Below, piece after piece: positions 32,435-44,850 of a DNA stretch of 64,000 nucleotides (position 1 is the stretch's first letter; the number at the start of each line of letters is the position of its first letter). The notes beneath the pieces are model-generated. The model was given only the letters and a program-made list of their open reading frames with translations, searched no databases and was not told where the DNA came from. The DNA is taken from the NCBI RefSeq assembly GCF_036370855.1, contig NC_088102.1, positions 72,363,601 through 72,427,600 of the forward strand, in the 5' to 3' direction. This DNA comes from Dromaius novaehollandiae. Taxonomy: Eukaryota > Chordata > Aves > Casuariiformes > Dromaiidae. Position numbers and translations under genes: made by a program.

Positions 32435-33015
32435 AGAAGCACAGACGCACACAACGGCAGAGATTGGAAGGGACTTCTGGAGATCATCGAGGCCAATGCC
32501 CCTGTCCATGAGGGTCATCTAAAGCCCATCGCCCAGGACCCTATCCAGATGCCTCTGCAATGCCTCCAAAGACGGAGACTCCACAGCCTCCCCGGGCAAC
32601 CTGTTCCCGGGCTCCGTCACCCTCACAGGAAAGAAGCTTTTCCTTCTGGGCAGACGGAACTTCCTGGGTTTCAGGTTGTGCCCGTTGCCTCTCGTCCTAT
32701 CGCTGGGCACCACTGAAAAGCTCTTGACACCCTCCCTTCAGATATTTATGCCCACTGATAAAGATCTCCCCACAGGCTTCCCTTCTCCACCATGAACAGG
32801 CCCAGTTCTCTCAGCCTTTCCGCGTGTGACAGATGCTCCCATCCCTGAAGCATCATACGAGCCAAATGGGCCTTGACATTCCGAGCCCCATCCTTGCCTG
32901 ATTGGACAACATCCCTCCATTCCTCCCACATTTCCTGAGGCTGGCTCCAAACCGGCCCTTCCTCAGCTTTTCACAGTTCTCCTTAACCGTGGTGTCAAAC
33001 AAGTGTCGCATAGGA
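32435..33015 (-). mobile_element. CR1 LINE 3' fragment, unit 3 copy b (antisense)
   Basis: This is the counterpart of 4515-5100, with the CR1 3' end at the left edge. Confidence 0.8.
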
Positions 33016-33104
33016 TTGGTGTGCTGTTGGAGTGGCCCTACTGATGAGGAGATCCTAAGAAATAAGGCTCCATTTCAAGCTGACTGTGCTTCCTCTTGCT
33101 TTAG

Positions 33105-33160
33105 AGTACAAACAGAAATGCAGAGCACACACGATAAGAGAGTTCTTGCAGGCAAGCTTG
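33105..33160 (+). pseudogene. FISNA-like NLR fragment, unit 3
   Basis: It reads YKQKCRAHTIREFLQ after an acceptor-like TTTAG, the same position as in the other units. Confidence 0.4.
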
Positions 33161-33394
33161 ATTCTAATGCACTGCTGGACCCTCCTCTCCTGCCTGAGCC
33201 CTTTCCCTAAGCACAGTGGCCTGGGAGACCTCACGGGCAAAGCTCCTCCTCCCTTCCTCCTCTTGTATGTGCCCTTTTTCACTGGAGTTCGGGTCAGCTT
33301 ATCCAGGCCACCCTCCTGAGGCATTAGCTCATCTCCTGAGCCTCGCGACAGAGGCTTGTGCTTGCTGGAGGCTGTCCTTCATTCCCTGCATGGG

Positions 33395-33715
33395 AATGCC
33401 CTATCCAGACGCTTCTGCAATTTCTCCAAGAACAGAGATTCCACAACCTCCCCGGGCAACCTGTTCCAGGGCTTCCTCACAGGAAAGAAATTTTTCCTTC
33501 TGGGCAGACAGAACTTCCTGGCTCTTGATACCCTCCCTTCAAATATTTATACCCACTGATAAAGATCCACCCCCCCAGGCTTTTCTTCTCCACCATGAAC
33601 AGGCCAAGCTCTCCCAACCTTTCCTCATGTGACTGATGTTCTCATCCCTTAAGCACCTTAGGAGCCAAATGGGCCTTGACCTTCCAAGCCCCATCCCTGC
33701 CTACTCGGATAAAAT
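33395..33715 (-). mobile_element. CR1 LINE 3' fragment, unit 3 copy c (antisense, extra)
   Basis: This is a third CR1 3' piece found only in this spacer, more diverged from copy b. Near 33700-33725 it joins a second version of the sequence that follows the FISNA-like piece (CACTACTGGACCCTCCTCTC), so this part of the spacer was itself duplicated. Confidence 0.7.
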
Positions 33716-34980
33716 CCTGATCCTCTTGCACTACTGGACCCTCCTCTCCTGCCTGAGCCCTTTCCCTAAGCACAGCAACCTGGGAGACCTTGTTGGCAAA
33801 GCTCCTCCTCCCTTCCTCCTCCTCTATGTGCCCTTTTTCACTAGAGCTCAGGCCAGTTTATCCAGGCCACCCTCCTGAGGAATCAGCTCATCTCCTGAGC
33901 CTCGCAACAGAGGCTTGTGCTTGCTGGAGGCTCTCCTTCATTCCCTGCTGGCTGTCCTACACTCAGGTAGGTGCTGGGGAGGTTAAATGTGATGATCACA
34001 AAGGCAAAGCCCTGACAGTGATGCCACCCACACAGAGCGATATTAAGCTGGGGGAGGTCTCCACTCCTGGCCAGACCGTCCCCTTGACCAGCAGGCTCAA
34101 GGGAACCAACACCGGTCTCCCATATCCCTCAGATTTGTCTGAAGAGGCCCTCAATCACTCTGGATTTGCTCCAGGTCTCTGTGGCACTGGCACTGCAAAG
34201 AGATACTGATACACAGAAGCCTAGCGTTATCGTACTCTGAAATGCAGCTGGCTGAGCAGAAACAGAAGCAGGTGGTGAGATGCTGGCTGTTCAGCAGGCC
34301 CAGCAGATGCCTGTGCTCTGACACACAGCAGCACTCAGGCTGCTGCTGCTGCTTCCCCTTGGGGGCTGGTGTGCAGTGGGGGAACCAACTCCTTCATGCC
34401 TCGGCACTGCATGCGGCAAGCGTGGCTGCCATGGGGACTGTGGGGCTGAGGGGCACAGGCCTGCAGGCAGCTGGGCAGCACCTCCATCCGCCTGCAAGCT
34501 GCTGTGAGGGGCCCAGGCCCTCCTGCCAATGTGCCATGGAGCCTGGGGCTGGGCTTGACTTGGTGCCACGCTGGAGCTTTCTAGCCCAGAGCCAGCCCCA
34601 GTGCCTGCCCCATGTGGAGGGCTGCAGTGCGGAGGGACCTGGTGCCAGAGGTCAGCCCCACAGCAGCAAGGAGCCTGCAGCAGATGCTGCCCGCAGCACA
34701 GGACAGTCCCTGTCAAGGAAGGGCTCTTGCCACGCTCCCTGGCACAGTGTGACACACCCAGACCCATGCGGGATCAGGCATAGGAAGGGCCCACACACCC
34801 TGCACCCACTGCAGCACCCAGGTGCGGAGTCCTGCTCAGATCATCATCAGGCTCCCCACGGGGACAGCCAGGCAGGCACCCACCCACTGGTGGGGTGCGT
34901 GTGATGCCAGAAGTGGAGCCGAGACGCATATATGGGCATGCACGGGGATGGAGAAGGTTATTGGAGGCTGGGGCTCCGTC
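33716..34980. other. Spacer block C of unit 3
   Basis: This is the upstream flank of gene 3. Nothing recognisable beyond shared unit sequence. Confidence 0.5.
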
Positions 34981-34987
34981 AGATGGG

Positions 34988-35076
34988 AGATAACCCTCCT
35001 GATAACGTCTCAAAAGGTGCCTGATGCTGTTGATTGGCTGCCCTGGCAGTGAGGCCTGCACCTCTGCCTATATATT
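34988..35076 (+). promoter_or_regulatory. Promoter of WC1-like gene 3
   Basis: AGATAA is at 34988-34993, TGATAA at 35000-35005, ATTGG at 35033-35037 and TATATATT at 35069-35076. An upstream in-frame ATG at 35139 lies within the expected transcript. Confidence 0.65.
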
Positions 35077-35159
35077 GCCCTCCCCACCACAGCAGCCTCT
35101 GGTGGTCCAGGAGGCAAGCAGGAGCTGGGGGCTGCACCATGGGGCAGGAGGTGTTTGAG

Positions 35160-38100
35160 ATGGCCACCACCAGCCAGCTCCTTGCCAGCACACTGGGGCT
35201 GCTGCTGTGCGTGCAGCTCTGCAGGGGTGAGTGCCTGCGGGCTCCCCGGGGCTGGAGCTGCCTGCCTTCATGCCGAGAGTGGGAGGCAGCCCTGGGGATG
35301 GGGAAGACACGATGGGGCTGGGGTGGCCCCCATGGGCCTGTGTGTGACCTGCTGGGCAGGCTTCCCAAGGACACCAGTGGAGACACCCCACCTGGGCAGC
35401 TCTCGGACACTCGCGGTGCCTGGGGTGTGCTGGGGACAGGGTTTTTGCAGTGGGGCCAAACACTGAGCACATGTGGCAGTATGCATGCCCCACAGTTTTC
35501 TCCTTGCGTCAGGTGCTGGACATTCAGGGGCTGGATATGGCCCTGCCTTTCTTCACAGCTTGCATCCTGCAGTGCCCCCAGGGCTTTTCCACATACACGG
35601 CCATATGCCAGGGCCCAAGAGCCAGCCCCACAGTGGGGAGTGGAGGCCATCAGGGCAGGGAACAGCTGTGGGACATAGCCCCCTGGGCCAACCTGGCAGG
35701 GCAGGCTGCACCAGGCACCCGTGGCATCATGCGGGGGCTCCACATCCTCCTTTGTGGTCCCACATGGGCACCCACAGGCACCGGGGAGCTGCGACTGGTT
35801 GACGGAGGCAGCTGCTGCGCCGGCCGGGTGGAGGTGAAGCACGAGGGCCAGTGGGGCACCGTGTGCAGCTATGACTTCGACTGGGATGTCCGTGGGGCCT
35901 CCGTGGTCTGCAGGCAGCTGGGATGTGGCACCGTGGCCAGGACTTCCCCATACACCCCATTTGGGGCAGGGGCTGGCCGGATTTGGCTGCAACCCTTCTG
36001 CCGTGGCACCGAGACAGCGCTCCACTACTGCCCCCACTATGGCTGGGGCCAGCACTACTGCGGACATGACTGGGACGTGGGGGTGACATGCTCAGGCAAG
36101 GGATTAGGTGACTGTGCTGGGGGGCAGCCCTTTGGCTGCGCGCGGTTGGGAGCCATTATGGCCATGCCCAGTGCCTCCCCACCAGGGACTCCCCGGGTGT
36201 GGGAGTGGCGCTGGAGGGCAGCACTCTCATGCCCTGAGGGCACCTCTAATGCAGATGCTGTGGAGCTGAGGCTGGTGAATGGAGGTGGTCCCTGTGCCGG
36301 CAGAGTGGAGGTGAAGCTGCGGGGCCAGTGGGGGACGGTGGCAGATAACGAATGGGACATGGAAGATGCCGAGGTGGTGTGTCAGCAGCTGGGCTGTGGC
36401 TCAGCCAAAAGCGCCCATGCCTGGACCCGCTTTGGGAAAGGGTCTGGACCAATTCATCTGGCTGTCGTTGACTGTCGCGGGGATGAGTCCGCCCTCTGGG
36501 AATGTACTATCAAGGGATGGGAGCTGTACAATGGAAGCCATGGCTGGGATGTTGGCGTGGTCTGCCAAGGTAAGAGCTGTGGCAGGCACGGCCCAGGCTG
36601 TCTCGCCCCCAGGGGCCACCTGTGCCAGCACCAAAGCTCTGGTGGCAGCCCCTCCACAACCCCCCAACATGTCCCAGGGACCTCCAGGCGACCCCACACT
36701 CTCTTCCCCGGCAGGGTTTGTGCAGCTGGTCGGTGGGGACAGTGCCTGCTCGGGTCGTGTGGAGGTCAGGCAGGGCCGAGGCTGGGCAACCCTCTGCAAG
36801 GCCCACGTGGACCTCAACGCTGCCCATGTCATCTGCAAGGAGCTGGGCTGTGGAGCCGCTCTGGCCGTCACCGGGGCAGCACACTTTGGGGCAGGAGCTG
36901 GGCCCATCTGGGACGGGGGCTTTGAGTGTGCAGGCAACGAATCCCTCCTGTCTGCCTGCACCCGCAGGCTGCCCCATGGCCAGGGCTGCACGCACACCAG
37001 TGACGCTGCCATCATCTGCTCCCGTAAGAGCGTGGGGTGTGGGGCAGAGGCTGCAGCGGGGGGCATGGGGAGACGGGCAGCAGGGACAGGGGTGCCCTGG
37101 GCAGGGACGGGGCAGGGAGGCTGCGGGCTGGCTTGTGGCAGCCCCCAGGGCATGGGGAGGCAGAGGGCTGCCATGCCTGTGTGCCCCCGCCATTGTAGCT
37201 GCACAGGGCCTTTCTCTCCAGCACCCTTTCTCTCTCCCAGCCTACACAGGCTTCAGGCTGGTGAACGGCAGCACAGAGTGCACAGGGCGGGTGGAGCTGG
37301 AGGCACGCGGCACCTGGGGCTCCCTCTGCGACGCTGGCTGGGACGTGCCCGACGCCCAGGTGCTCTGCCACCACCTCGGCTGCGGCTTTGCCGCCTCTGT
37401 GCCCCGTGGAGGGTATTTTGGGACAGGGAGCGGCCCGCTGTGGCAGGACACTTTTCACTGCAGCGGGACCGAGTCCCACCTGGGAGAGTGCCCTGCCATG
37501 GCGCTGGGGACCCCCGCCTGCTCACCACGCCACGCTGCCGCAGTCAATTGCTCAGGTGCGTGTGGGGCAGGTGGCGTCAGACAGGAGGGCCTGCTGTGGG
37601 GAGGGGACCCAGCACCCCAAATGGAGGGGTGCCCCTCCTTCTCACTGCCAGCAGGAGCTGTGGGGCACAGGGCCCGTCTGGGGAAGCAGCGCCATGTCAG
37701 GGCAGGAGGAGGGCTGAGCCCAGGCATAGGGCAGCAGGCACATGGGCAGGAGGAGGGCAGTGGGGCCATGCTGTCACCCGGGATCCCATGGTGCTCCTTG
37801 GCACCCTGCGGTCCCCGCAGCACCTCAGGACATCTTCCCTCTCTGCGGGGACAGGTGGTGCTGAACCCCTGCGGCTGGTGGACGGGGAGAGCCGCTGCGA
37901 TGGCCGCCTGGAGGTGGCCCTGGGTGGGGCCTGGGGCCGAGTCCTGGCTCAGCAGTGGGATGCCAGCAGTGCCAGTGTGGTGTGCCGGCAGCTCCGGTGC
38001 GGCACAGTGCAGAAGGCCTACACCACCCCAGTGCTGGGGCCAGGCTCAAGCCCCCTGGTGCTGGGCGGGCTCCGGTGTGCGGGCACGGAGGCTCACCTGG

Positions 38101-41100
38101 CCCAGTGCAACGCCATGCTGCACAGCACCGTGCCACCGGGCCACGTCAAGGGGGCAGCGGTTGTGTGCTCGGGTGAGTGTGCCGGGAAGGGCCCCGGGGC
38201 GCCGCGGGGGCCCAAGCAGCTGCCCCGACCCCAGTGGTCTCTGGCTGCAGGGAGCCAGCAGGTGCGGCTGGCGAGCGGCCCTGGGCGCTGTGCTGGGAGA
38301 GTGGAGATCTACGTCCAGGGGACCTGGAGTCACGTCTGCGAGGATGCCTGGGACCTCCGGGATGCCGCCGTCGTCTGCCGCCAGCTGGGCTGCGGAGAGG
38401 CCCTGGCAGCGCCCGGCTCGGCCCACTACGGCCGGGGCTTGGGGCCAGTGTGGCTGGGTGCCGGCGGCTGCTCCGGAGCTGAGGCAATGCTCTGGGACTG
38501 CCCAGCCCCAGCCCCGGCCCCAGCCCTGGGGCAGCGTGGTTGCAAGCAGGGCGCCAGTGTGGCAGCCATCTGCTCAGGTCAGTGCTGTGCTCCACCAGGG
38601 ACGAGTGCAGCGTGGCTGTGGGACCGGCAGTAGCGCCAGCCCTCCCCACCAGACTCCCTGACCACCTCCCCACACCCTGGGCAGTCCCAGGGAGCAAGAT
38701 GCCGCCTTCACCCCACTGCCCCAGCGTGTCCGTTTCTTGGCATGCTTCTCTTGGAGCCCTAGGGAGGTGGGCGGGGTGACCGGGACAGCAGGGGTGTCTG
38801 CCCACGCCCGCCTGAGCTGTGGCCCCCCATTCTGCCCCCTTGCAGAGCTCACAGCCCTGCGGCTGGCGGGCGGCAGCAGCTGCACCGGGCGCCTGGAGGT
38901 CTTCTACAATGGGACGTGGGGCAGCGTGTGCGCCAATGGCACCAGCCCCGCCACAGCCGCCGTGGTGTGCCGGCAGCTGGGCTGCGGAGCCACGGGACGG
39001 CTGGCATCTGCACCGGCAACCACACAGGGCTCAGGCCCCGCGTGGCTGGCCTGGGTGCAGTGTGAGCTGGGGGCCGACTCCCTCTGGCACTGCCCCTCAG
39101 CACCCTGGCACCTGCAGCCCTGTGACTTCCCTGGAGACACCCACATCACATGTGACGGGGACCCTGGCAGCACCAGAGTGACTCCCACGCCAGCCATGGC
39201 AACTGGATGCCCAGACGGCGCAGCCTGCACAGGTAGCTCTGCCTGCGCAGAGCAGCACGGTGGCCCCAGGGATCCTCCAGCTCCGACCAGCACAGCCCAG
39301 TGGAGGGGGAGCAGCTCTGGCAAGGAGACCCCAGCTGCTGAGCACTGCCACCCCTCGGCCTCATGCAGGGGTTGGCTCCCGGGCACAGGGGTGCCCTCCT
39401 TGGCCTCCCTGTCCCGCCAGCCGCTCCCCTGCACCCCCCCATGCATCCACAGTGATGCAGGACGGGACAGGGTCCCCAGCCTCCCTCCAGCTCCGCCGCA
39501 TGTTGGTGTCCTCACAGGTGCCCACAGGAGCCCCACAGCGGGTGCTGGGGCCATGGCAGTGCCCACCATCCTCTGCATCATCCTGGGGACCCTGCTCTGC
39601 CTGGCCCTGGGGGCTCTCGCCATGCAGGCATGGCGCACCATGGCTCAGCACAGAGGTGGGTCGTGCCGGGGGTCTCTGGGGCTGAATCTACCAGGACGAG
39701 GCGCCAGGGCAGAGCCAGTCAGGGCTGGGGGCCACTGATGGCTCCCGGGACTGCCCGGCCATGGGGCGGCCCGGCTGCACAGCCTGGGGGCAGGCGCAGC
39801 AGCGGAGGCCAGGAGGCCAGTGCCGAGCAGGGGCAGGACCCGGCGCAGCATGGGGGCCAGGCAGGGGCACCAGAGCCACTCAGCGGATGGGGCACAGCAG
39901 TGGAGCTGGGCCACAGGGATATCGGGGGCACAGCTGGTGACCCCCACCATCCCACGTGCTGTGCCCATGGCCTGGGGTTATGGCTGCCCTTGCTTTCCAG
40001 GCCCTGGCAGAGCTGGAGACACAATCTCTGAGGCCGTCTATGAGGAGCTCGACTATACTCTGACGCCGGATTACCAGGAGGTGCACAGTGGCTCAGGTGT
40101 GTGCACCCTGGGCCTGGCAGGCTGTGACTCCCAACGGCCCCTTGCTGGCCCAGCCTGGCCCGGCCTGGCACCTCTTTCTGGAGAGGGAGGTCTCTGCACT
40201 GAGGCCCCCACGCACCCATTGCTGCAGCAGCTGGGCTTGAAGCCTGGCCACCTGCTGACCACGGGGAGCTGCAGCAGGGGGGTATCTCCTTGCCCTCCAC
40301 AGTCCCCACTGTATGGCGAGGCTGTCCTGCCCAGGGTGCTGGCCAGGCCATGGGGCTGGGCAGCCTCCACTAACACCACATCCTCCAGACTCACCGTCAG
40401 AGGGCTCAGCAACGAAGCTGCCGTATTACACCGACAACAGTGTGGAGGCCAGCAGCCCTGTGACAGCAGCAGGTACAGGGCCGGGGTGCAGGGTCATGCT
40501 ACCATGTGCCCAGAGATGCAGCCCTTGCACCACAGCTGGTGCCAGCAGGGGCCACACGCAGTACCTGGAGCAGCATGGCCGTGTGGCCCTTGGTTATTTT
40601 CTGGGCCAGCACTCATGGCCAGGGTCGAGCCTCCAGGCTGCAGCCTCCATCCCAGAGTTGGCAGCCCCACGCAGCGGGCCCCCATGTCAGCACCCCCAGC
40701 TCCGTGGCTGGTGGCAGCTGGCACAATGCAACCCCTGCCCCAGCCTTCGTTTCACTGCCCCGTCTGTCACAGACACCCCTGCCCTGTCCAAGCATGACCC
40801 CCCGGATGGGTACGATGATGCCGTGGCCATGCAGCACCCGAGAGAGGCCGCTGCTCTGGGGCTGAGTGACGGAGATTTCTCTGAGGCAGCGGCGCTGGCA
40901 GGTAAGAGGCACTGCAGCCCGCGCAGCAGCCCTACCATACCCAGCGTCGTGCTGTCCCACCGGGTGAGGCTGCTCCCCTGCACTCTGCCGCAGTGGTGGG
41001 CCCCACGGTGGGGAGCCCCAGCCCAGGCCTGGCAGCCAGGGCATGAAACAGCCCCTACAGGCACCGGCCTTCCTGTCCCCAGTGGGGAGCCGGCCCTCAC

Positions 41101-41207
41101 TGAACCACCCGGAGCCGCCGGGAGCCACAACAGACGCCCCAGCCTCAGTGCCCAAGGACGTGGGCTACGATGATGTTGGTGTCAGCGGCCCCAGGACGTC
41201 ACTGTGA
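35160..41207 (+). CDS. WC1-like: WC1-like scavenger receptor gene 3, complete (975 aa)
   Basis: Exons: 35160-35226, 35778-36095, 36255-36569, 36715-37023, 37241-37555, 37855-38172, 38251-38577, 38846-39232, 39518-39655, 40001-40096, 40389-40472, 40773-40901 and 41083-41207. The sum of 2928 nt is divisible by three and all introns are phase 1. An in-frame ATG at 35139 would add MGQEVFE; I kept the start shared by all genes. SRCR1 lost one residue (QPFCRG) and has a double cysteine (GGSCCAGR). The exon 2 donor is GC rather than GT (CAG|GCAAGG, otherwise ideal). Intron 8 is 285 nt and lacks in-frame stops, so its retention would lengthen the stalk. Tail motifs YEELDYTLTPDYQEV, GYDDA and GYDDV are intact. 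It appears functional, with the same receptor role as gene 1. Confidence 0.87.
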
Positions 41208-41431
41208 GCATGGTGGGGTCACGCTGCAGCAGTCCCTGAGGACATGCGTGGTGCCGTGTGACTCTGCCCCCACAGAGCCACAGCCTGGCCACAGAGGAAA
41301 TCGTCTGCCTGATTGACCGCCTGCTTGGGCCTGCTGGGGACTACGGGCACTGTGGAGAACTGCCTCCATCATCCCTTCCATGAAGCCCTCCATGCAGCCT
41401 TCCATGTGTGTGCTTCCACTGTGCATTTTCT

Positions 41432-41437
41432 ATTAAA
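41432..41437 (+). terminator. ATTAAA polyadenylation signal of gene 3
   Basis: At the position of AATAAA in the other genes, gene 3 has only the ATTAAA variant; the A-rich run is shorter and changed to AAACCAAG. Confidence 0.55.
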
Positions 41438-42024
41438 AAAACCAAGAATTTTTGAGCCTTGGCCCCAGGGTCGGTGCTTTGGGCACGTTGCCATCTCCCA
41501 GGGGTGGCTGGGGCAGACACGAAGCACGTCCTGCTCAGCATGAGCCTTCTCGCGCAGAGCCAGTAACTCTCCAGCTGCCCTCACCCAGCTCTGGTTAATC
41601 ACAGTCGCTGCTGCCGGTGTTTCGTCCACGATGCCCTACACCGGGATGCCTCCCCGCATGGTGCCCCAGCTGCTGTGGCCCACACCTGCCGTAGGGCAGT
41701 GCTGTACCAGGCTGACATTTGCCATCGCAGGTGGGGCACACTGTCCATGGCAGGGGCTGCCATGGAGTGAGCACGGCATTGTGGAAAGAGCCGACCATCA
41801 ACAGCGCTGCCCGATGCGGCCATGGTGGAGCAGCTGGCAGGCTTCCTCTCCTCACTGGAGGTTTCCCTTGCTGTAAGGCAGGCCTGCAGCCCAAACACAA
41901 AGGCAGGACAGTAGTGTTACAGGGGCAGACGTCCGAGAGGGAGGCTACAGTCTGCCCTCCTGCCTGCCAACAAGCACATGCCCCATATAGGAGAGGAAGG
42001 CACACACTTTGTCTCCTTCATTGC
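41438..42024. other. Spacer block A of unit 4
   Basis: This is the counterpart of 484-1069, more diverged than the other copies. No gene recognised. Confidence 0.5.
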
Positions 42025-43655
42025 GGGCATCATTGGGTACCACTGAAAAGAGTCTGGCCCCATCCTCTTCACACACTCCCTTCACATAGTTATACTAATC
42101 AATAAAAATCCCCCCACTCAGGCTTCTCTCCTCCACCATGAACAGGCCCAGCTCTCTCAGCCTTTCCTCGCATGACACATGCTCCCGTCCCTTCAGCATC
42201 TTAGGAGCCCTTTGCTGCACTCGCTCCAGGAGCTCCATGTCTCTATTGTCTCGGGGAGCCCAGAACTGCACACAGCACTCCAGACGTGGCCTCCCCAGGG
42301 CTCAGTAGAGGCAAAGGATCACCTCCCTCCACCTGCTGACAACACTCTGCCTAATGCAGCCCAGCATACCCTTGGCCTTCTTGGCCACAAGGGCACAGTG
42401 CTGGCTCGCGGTCAGCTTGTTGTCCACCAGGCCTCCCAGGTCCTTCTCTGCACGGCTGCTTTCCAGCAGGTCAGCCACCACCCTCTACTGCTGCAGGGGC
42501 AGGCCTCTGCACTTCCCTTGATTCAGCTTCATGAGGTTCCCCTCTGCCCATCTCTCCAGACTGTTGAGCTCCCTCGGAAGGGCAGCACAGCACTCTGGGG
42601 TATCAGCCACTCCTCTCAGGATCATCCTTGGATCATCAGCACACTTGCTGTGGGTGCACTCTGTCCCTTCATCCACATCACTGAGGAAGAAGATGAACAA
42701 TACTGCACCCAGCAGGGACCCCTGGCAGACATCGCTAGCTACAGGCCTCCAACGAGACTTTGTGCTGCTCATCACAACCCTCTGAGCTCTGCCAGACAGC
42801 CAGTTTTAAGCCACCTCACTGTCTGCCCATCTAACCCACACTTCCTCAGCTTGCCTGTGAGGATGTGATGGGAGACAGTGTCCAAAGCCTTGCTCAAGTC
42901 AAGGGAGACAACTTGCCCTGCTCTCCCCTCATCTACCCAGCCAGGTGTCCCATCCTAGAAGGCTCTCACACTGGTTAAGCATGACTTCCCCCTTTGGGAA
43001 TCCACGCTTGCTACTCTGGATCACTTTCTTAGCCTCCCCATGCTTGCCAGTGGTGTCCAGGATGAGCTGCTCCATCACCTTGGCAGGGATCAAGGTGAGG
43101 CTGCCCAGCGTGTACTTCCCTGCACCCTCCTTCTTGCCCTTTTTGAAGACTGGAGTGGCATTGGCTCTCTTCCAGGCCTCAGGCACCTCTCCTGATCTCC
43201 AGCACCTTCCAAAGAGGACTGAGAGGGGCCTAGCAAGGACCTTGGCCAGCTCGTCAGCACCCCTGGGGGCATGCCATGAGGGCTCATGGACTTGTGGATG
43301 TCCAGTTTGCTTCAGTGATCCCTAAGTCCATCCTCCTCCACCAAGGAAAAGTCGTCCTTTCTCCAGGCTCTCTCCCTGCTCTCCAGGGCCTGGGATGTGC
43401 GGAGGGCCGGTCTTTGCAGGAAAGACTGCAGCAAAGCAGCATTCAGGATCTCTGCCTTTTCCGTATGCTTTGTCACCAGGGCCACTGCCCTGGTCAGCAG
43501 TGGGCCCACAACTTCCCTTCTCCTCCTTTGGTTATCGATGGATTTAAAGAAGCCCAGCTTGCTGTCCTTCACATCCCTCAACACATTAAACTCCAAAGGG
43601 GCCATTAACTTCCAAGACCCACCGCTGCCTACTCAGACAACATCCCTCTATTCCA
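42025..43655 (-). mobile_element. CR1 LINE fragment, unit 4 copy a (antisense)
   Basis: This is the shared CR1 again, including reverse-transcriptase remnants on the minus strand near 42485-42775 and the PEAWKRANATPVFKKGKK segment near 43140-43186. Its left end shows a small deletion of the GCGGGTATTCCTCCCC stretch. It stops abruptly at about 43655, where receptor sequence begins. Confidence 0.82.
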
Positions 43656-44850
43656 CCAGGTTTGCTGTGGGCTGGCTTGCGGCAGCACCCAGGGCGTGGG
43701 GAGGCAGAGGGCTGCCATGCCTGCATGCCCCCATCATTGCAGAGCAGGGGACATGAGGACTTCGTCTCCAGCACCCTTTCTCCCTCCCAGCCTACACGGG
43801 CTTCAGACTGGTGAACGGCAGCACAGAGTGCACAGGGCAGGTGGAGCTGGAGGCGCACGGCACCTGGGGCTCCCTCTGCGATGCCGGCTGGGACATGCCT
43901 GACACGCAGGTGCTCTGCCACCACCTCGGCTGTGGCTTTGCCACCTCCGTGTCCCACGGAGGGTGTTTCGGGACAAGGAGCGGCCCGCTGTGGCGGGACA
44001 CTTTTCACTGCTGTGGGACCGAGTCCCACCTGGGAGAGTGCCCTGCCATGGCGCTGGGGACCCCTGCCTGCTCGCTCGGCCATGTTGCCGCAGTCAATTG
44101 CTCAGGTGCGTGTGGGGCAGGTGGCGTCAGACAGGAGGGCCTCCTGGGGAGGGGGCCCAGCACCCCAAAAAGGAGGAGTGCCCCTCCCTCCCACTGCCAG
44201 CAGGAGCTGTGGGGCACAGAGCCCGTCTGGGGAAGCAGGACCATGTCAGGGCAGGAGGAGGGCTGAGCCCACACACAGGGCAGCAGGCACATGGGCAGGA
44301 GGAGGGCAGTGGGGCCGTGCTGTCCCCCGGCAAGCTGTGGGGCTCCTTGGCACCCCACGGTCCCCACAGTGCCTCAGGACATCTCCCCTCTGTGTGGGGC
44401 CAGGTGGTGCTGAACCCCTGAGGCTGGTGGATGGGGAGAGCCGCTGTGACGGGCGCCTGGAGGTGGCCCTGGGTGGGGCCTGGGACCAAGGCCTGGCCCA
44501 GTGCAATGCCACACTGCACAGCTCTGTGCCACCAGGCCGCACCCAGGAGACGGCGGTTGTGTGCTCAGGCGCGTGTGCCGGGAAGGGCCCCAGGGCACCA
44601 CAGGGGCCCGAGCAGCTGCCCCAGCCTGGGCTGTCTCTGGCTGCAGGGAGACGACAGGTGCGGCTGGTGAGCGGCCCCAGGTTCTGCCCCAGCAGAGTGG
44701 AGGTCTATGTCCAGGGGGCCTGGAGCTGCATCTGGGACGCCGCCGTCGTCTGCCACCAGCTGGGCTGCGGTGAGGCCTTGGCAGTGCCCGGCTTGGCCCA
44801 CTATGGCCAGGGCTCTGGACCAGTGTGGCTGGGCACCGGCAGCTGCTCTA
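43656..44850 (+). pseudogene. Truncated WC1-like receptor fragment (SRCR4 to SRCR6)
   Basis: This partial gene has no promoter, signal peptide or tail. It holds the end of intron 4, a complete SRCR4 exon (43791-44105), an SRCR5 exon with an in-frame internal deletion of about 150 nt (44404-44568, 55 codons, donor GC), and an SRCR6 exon from 44647. SRCR6 lacks the CEDAWDL segment and is cut at about 44850, where CR1 sequence resumes. Both edges lie in CR1, so it was probably trapped by CR1-mediated recombination. It is not expected to make a receptor. Confidence 0.82.

Noticed and set aside
34979-36067. Minus-strand open frames of 349-396 codons opposite the genes (also 26003-27193, 48709-49758 and 62286-63437)
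   Set aside because: They are antisense shadows of receptor exons and introns with proline/alanine-rich composition and no domain.
36366-38633. Long + strand open frames (755 and 679 codons) through gene 3
   Set aside because: They cross intron boundaries with clear splice sites and switch SRCR frames; they are not separate genes.
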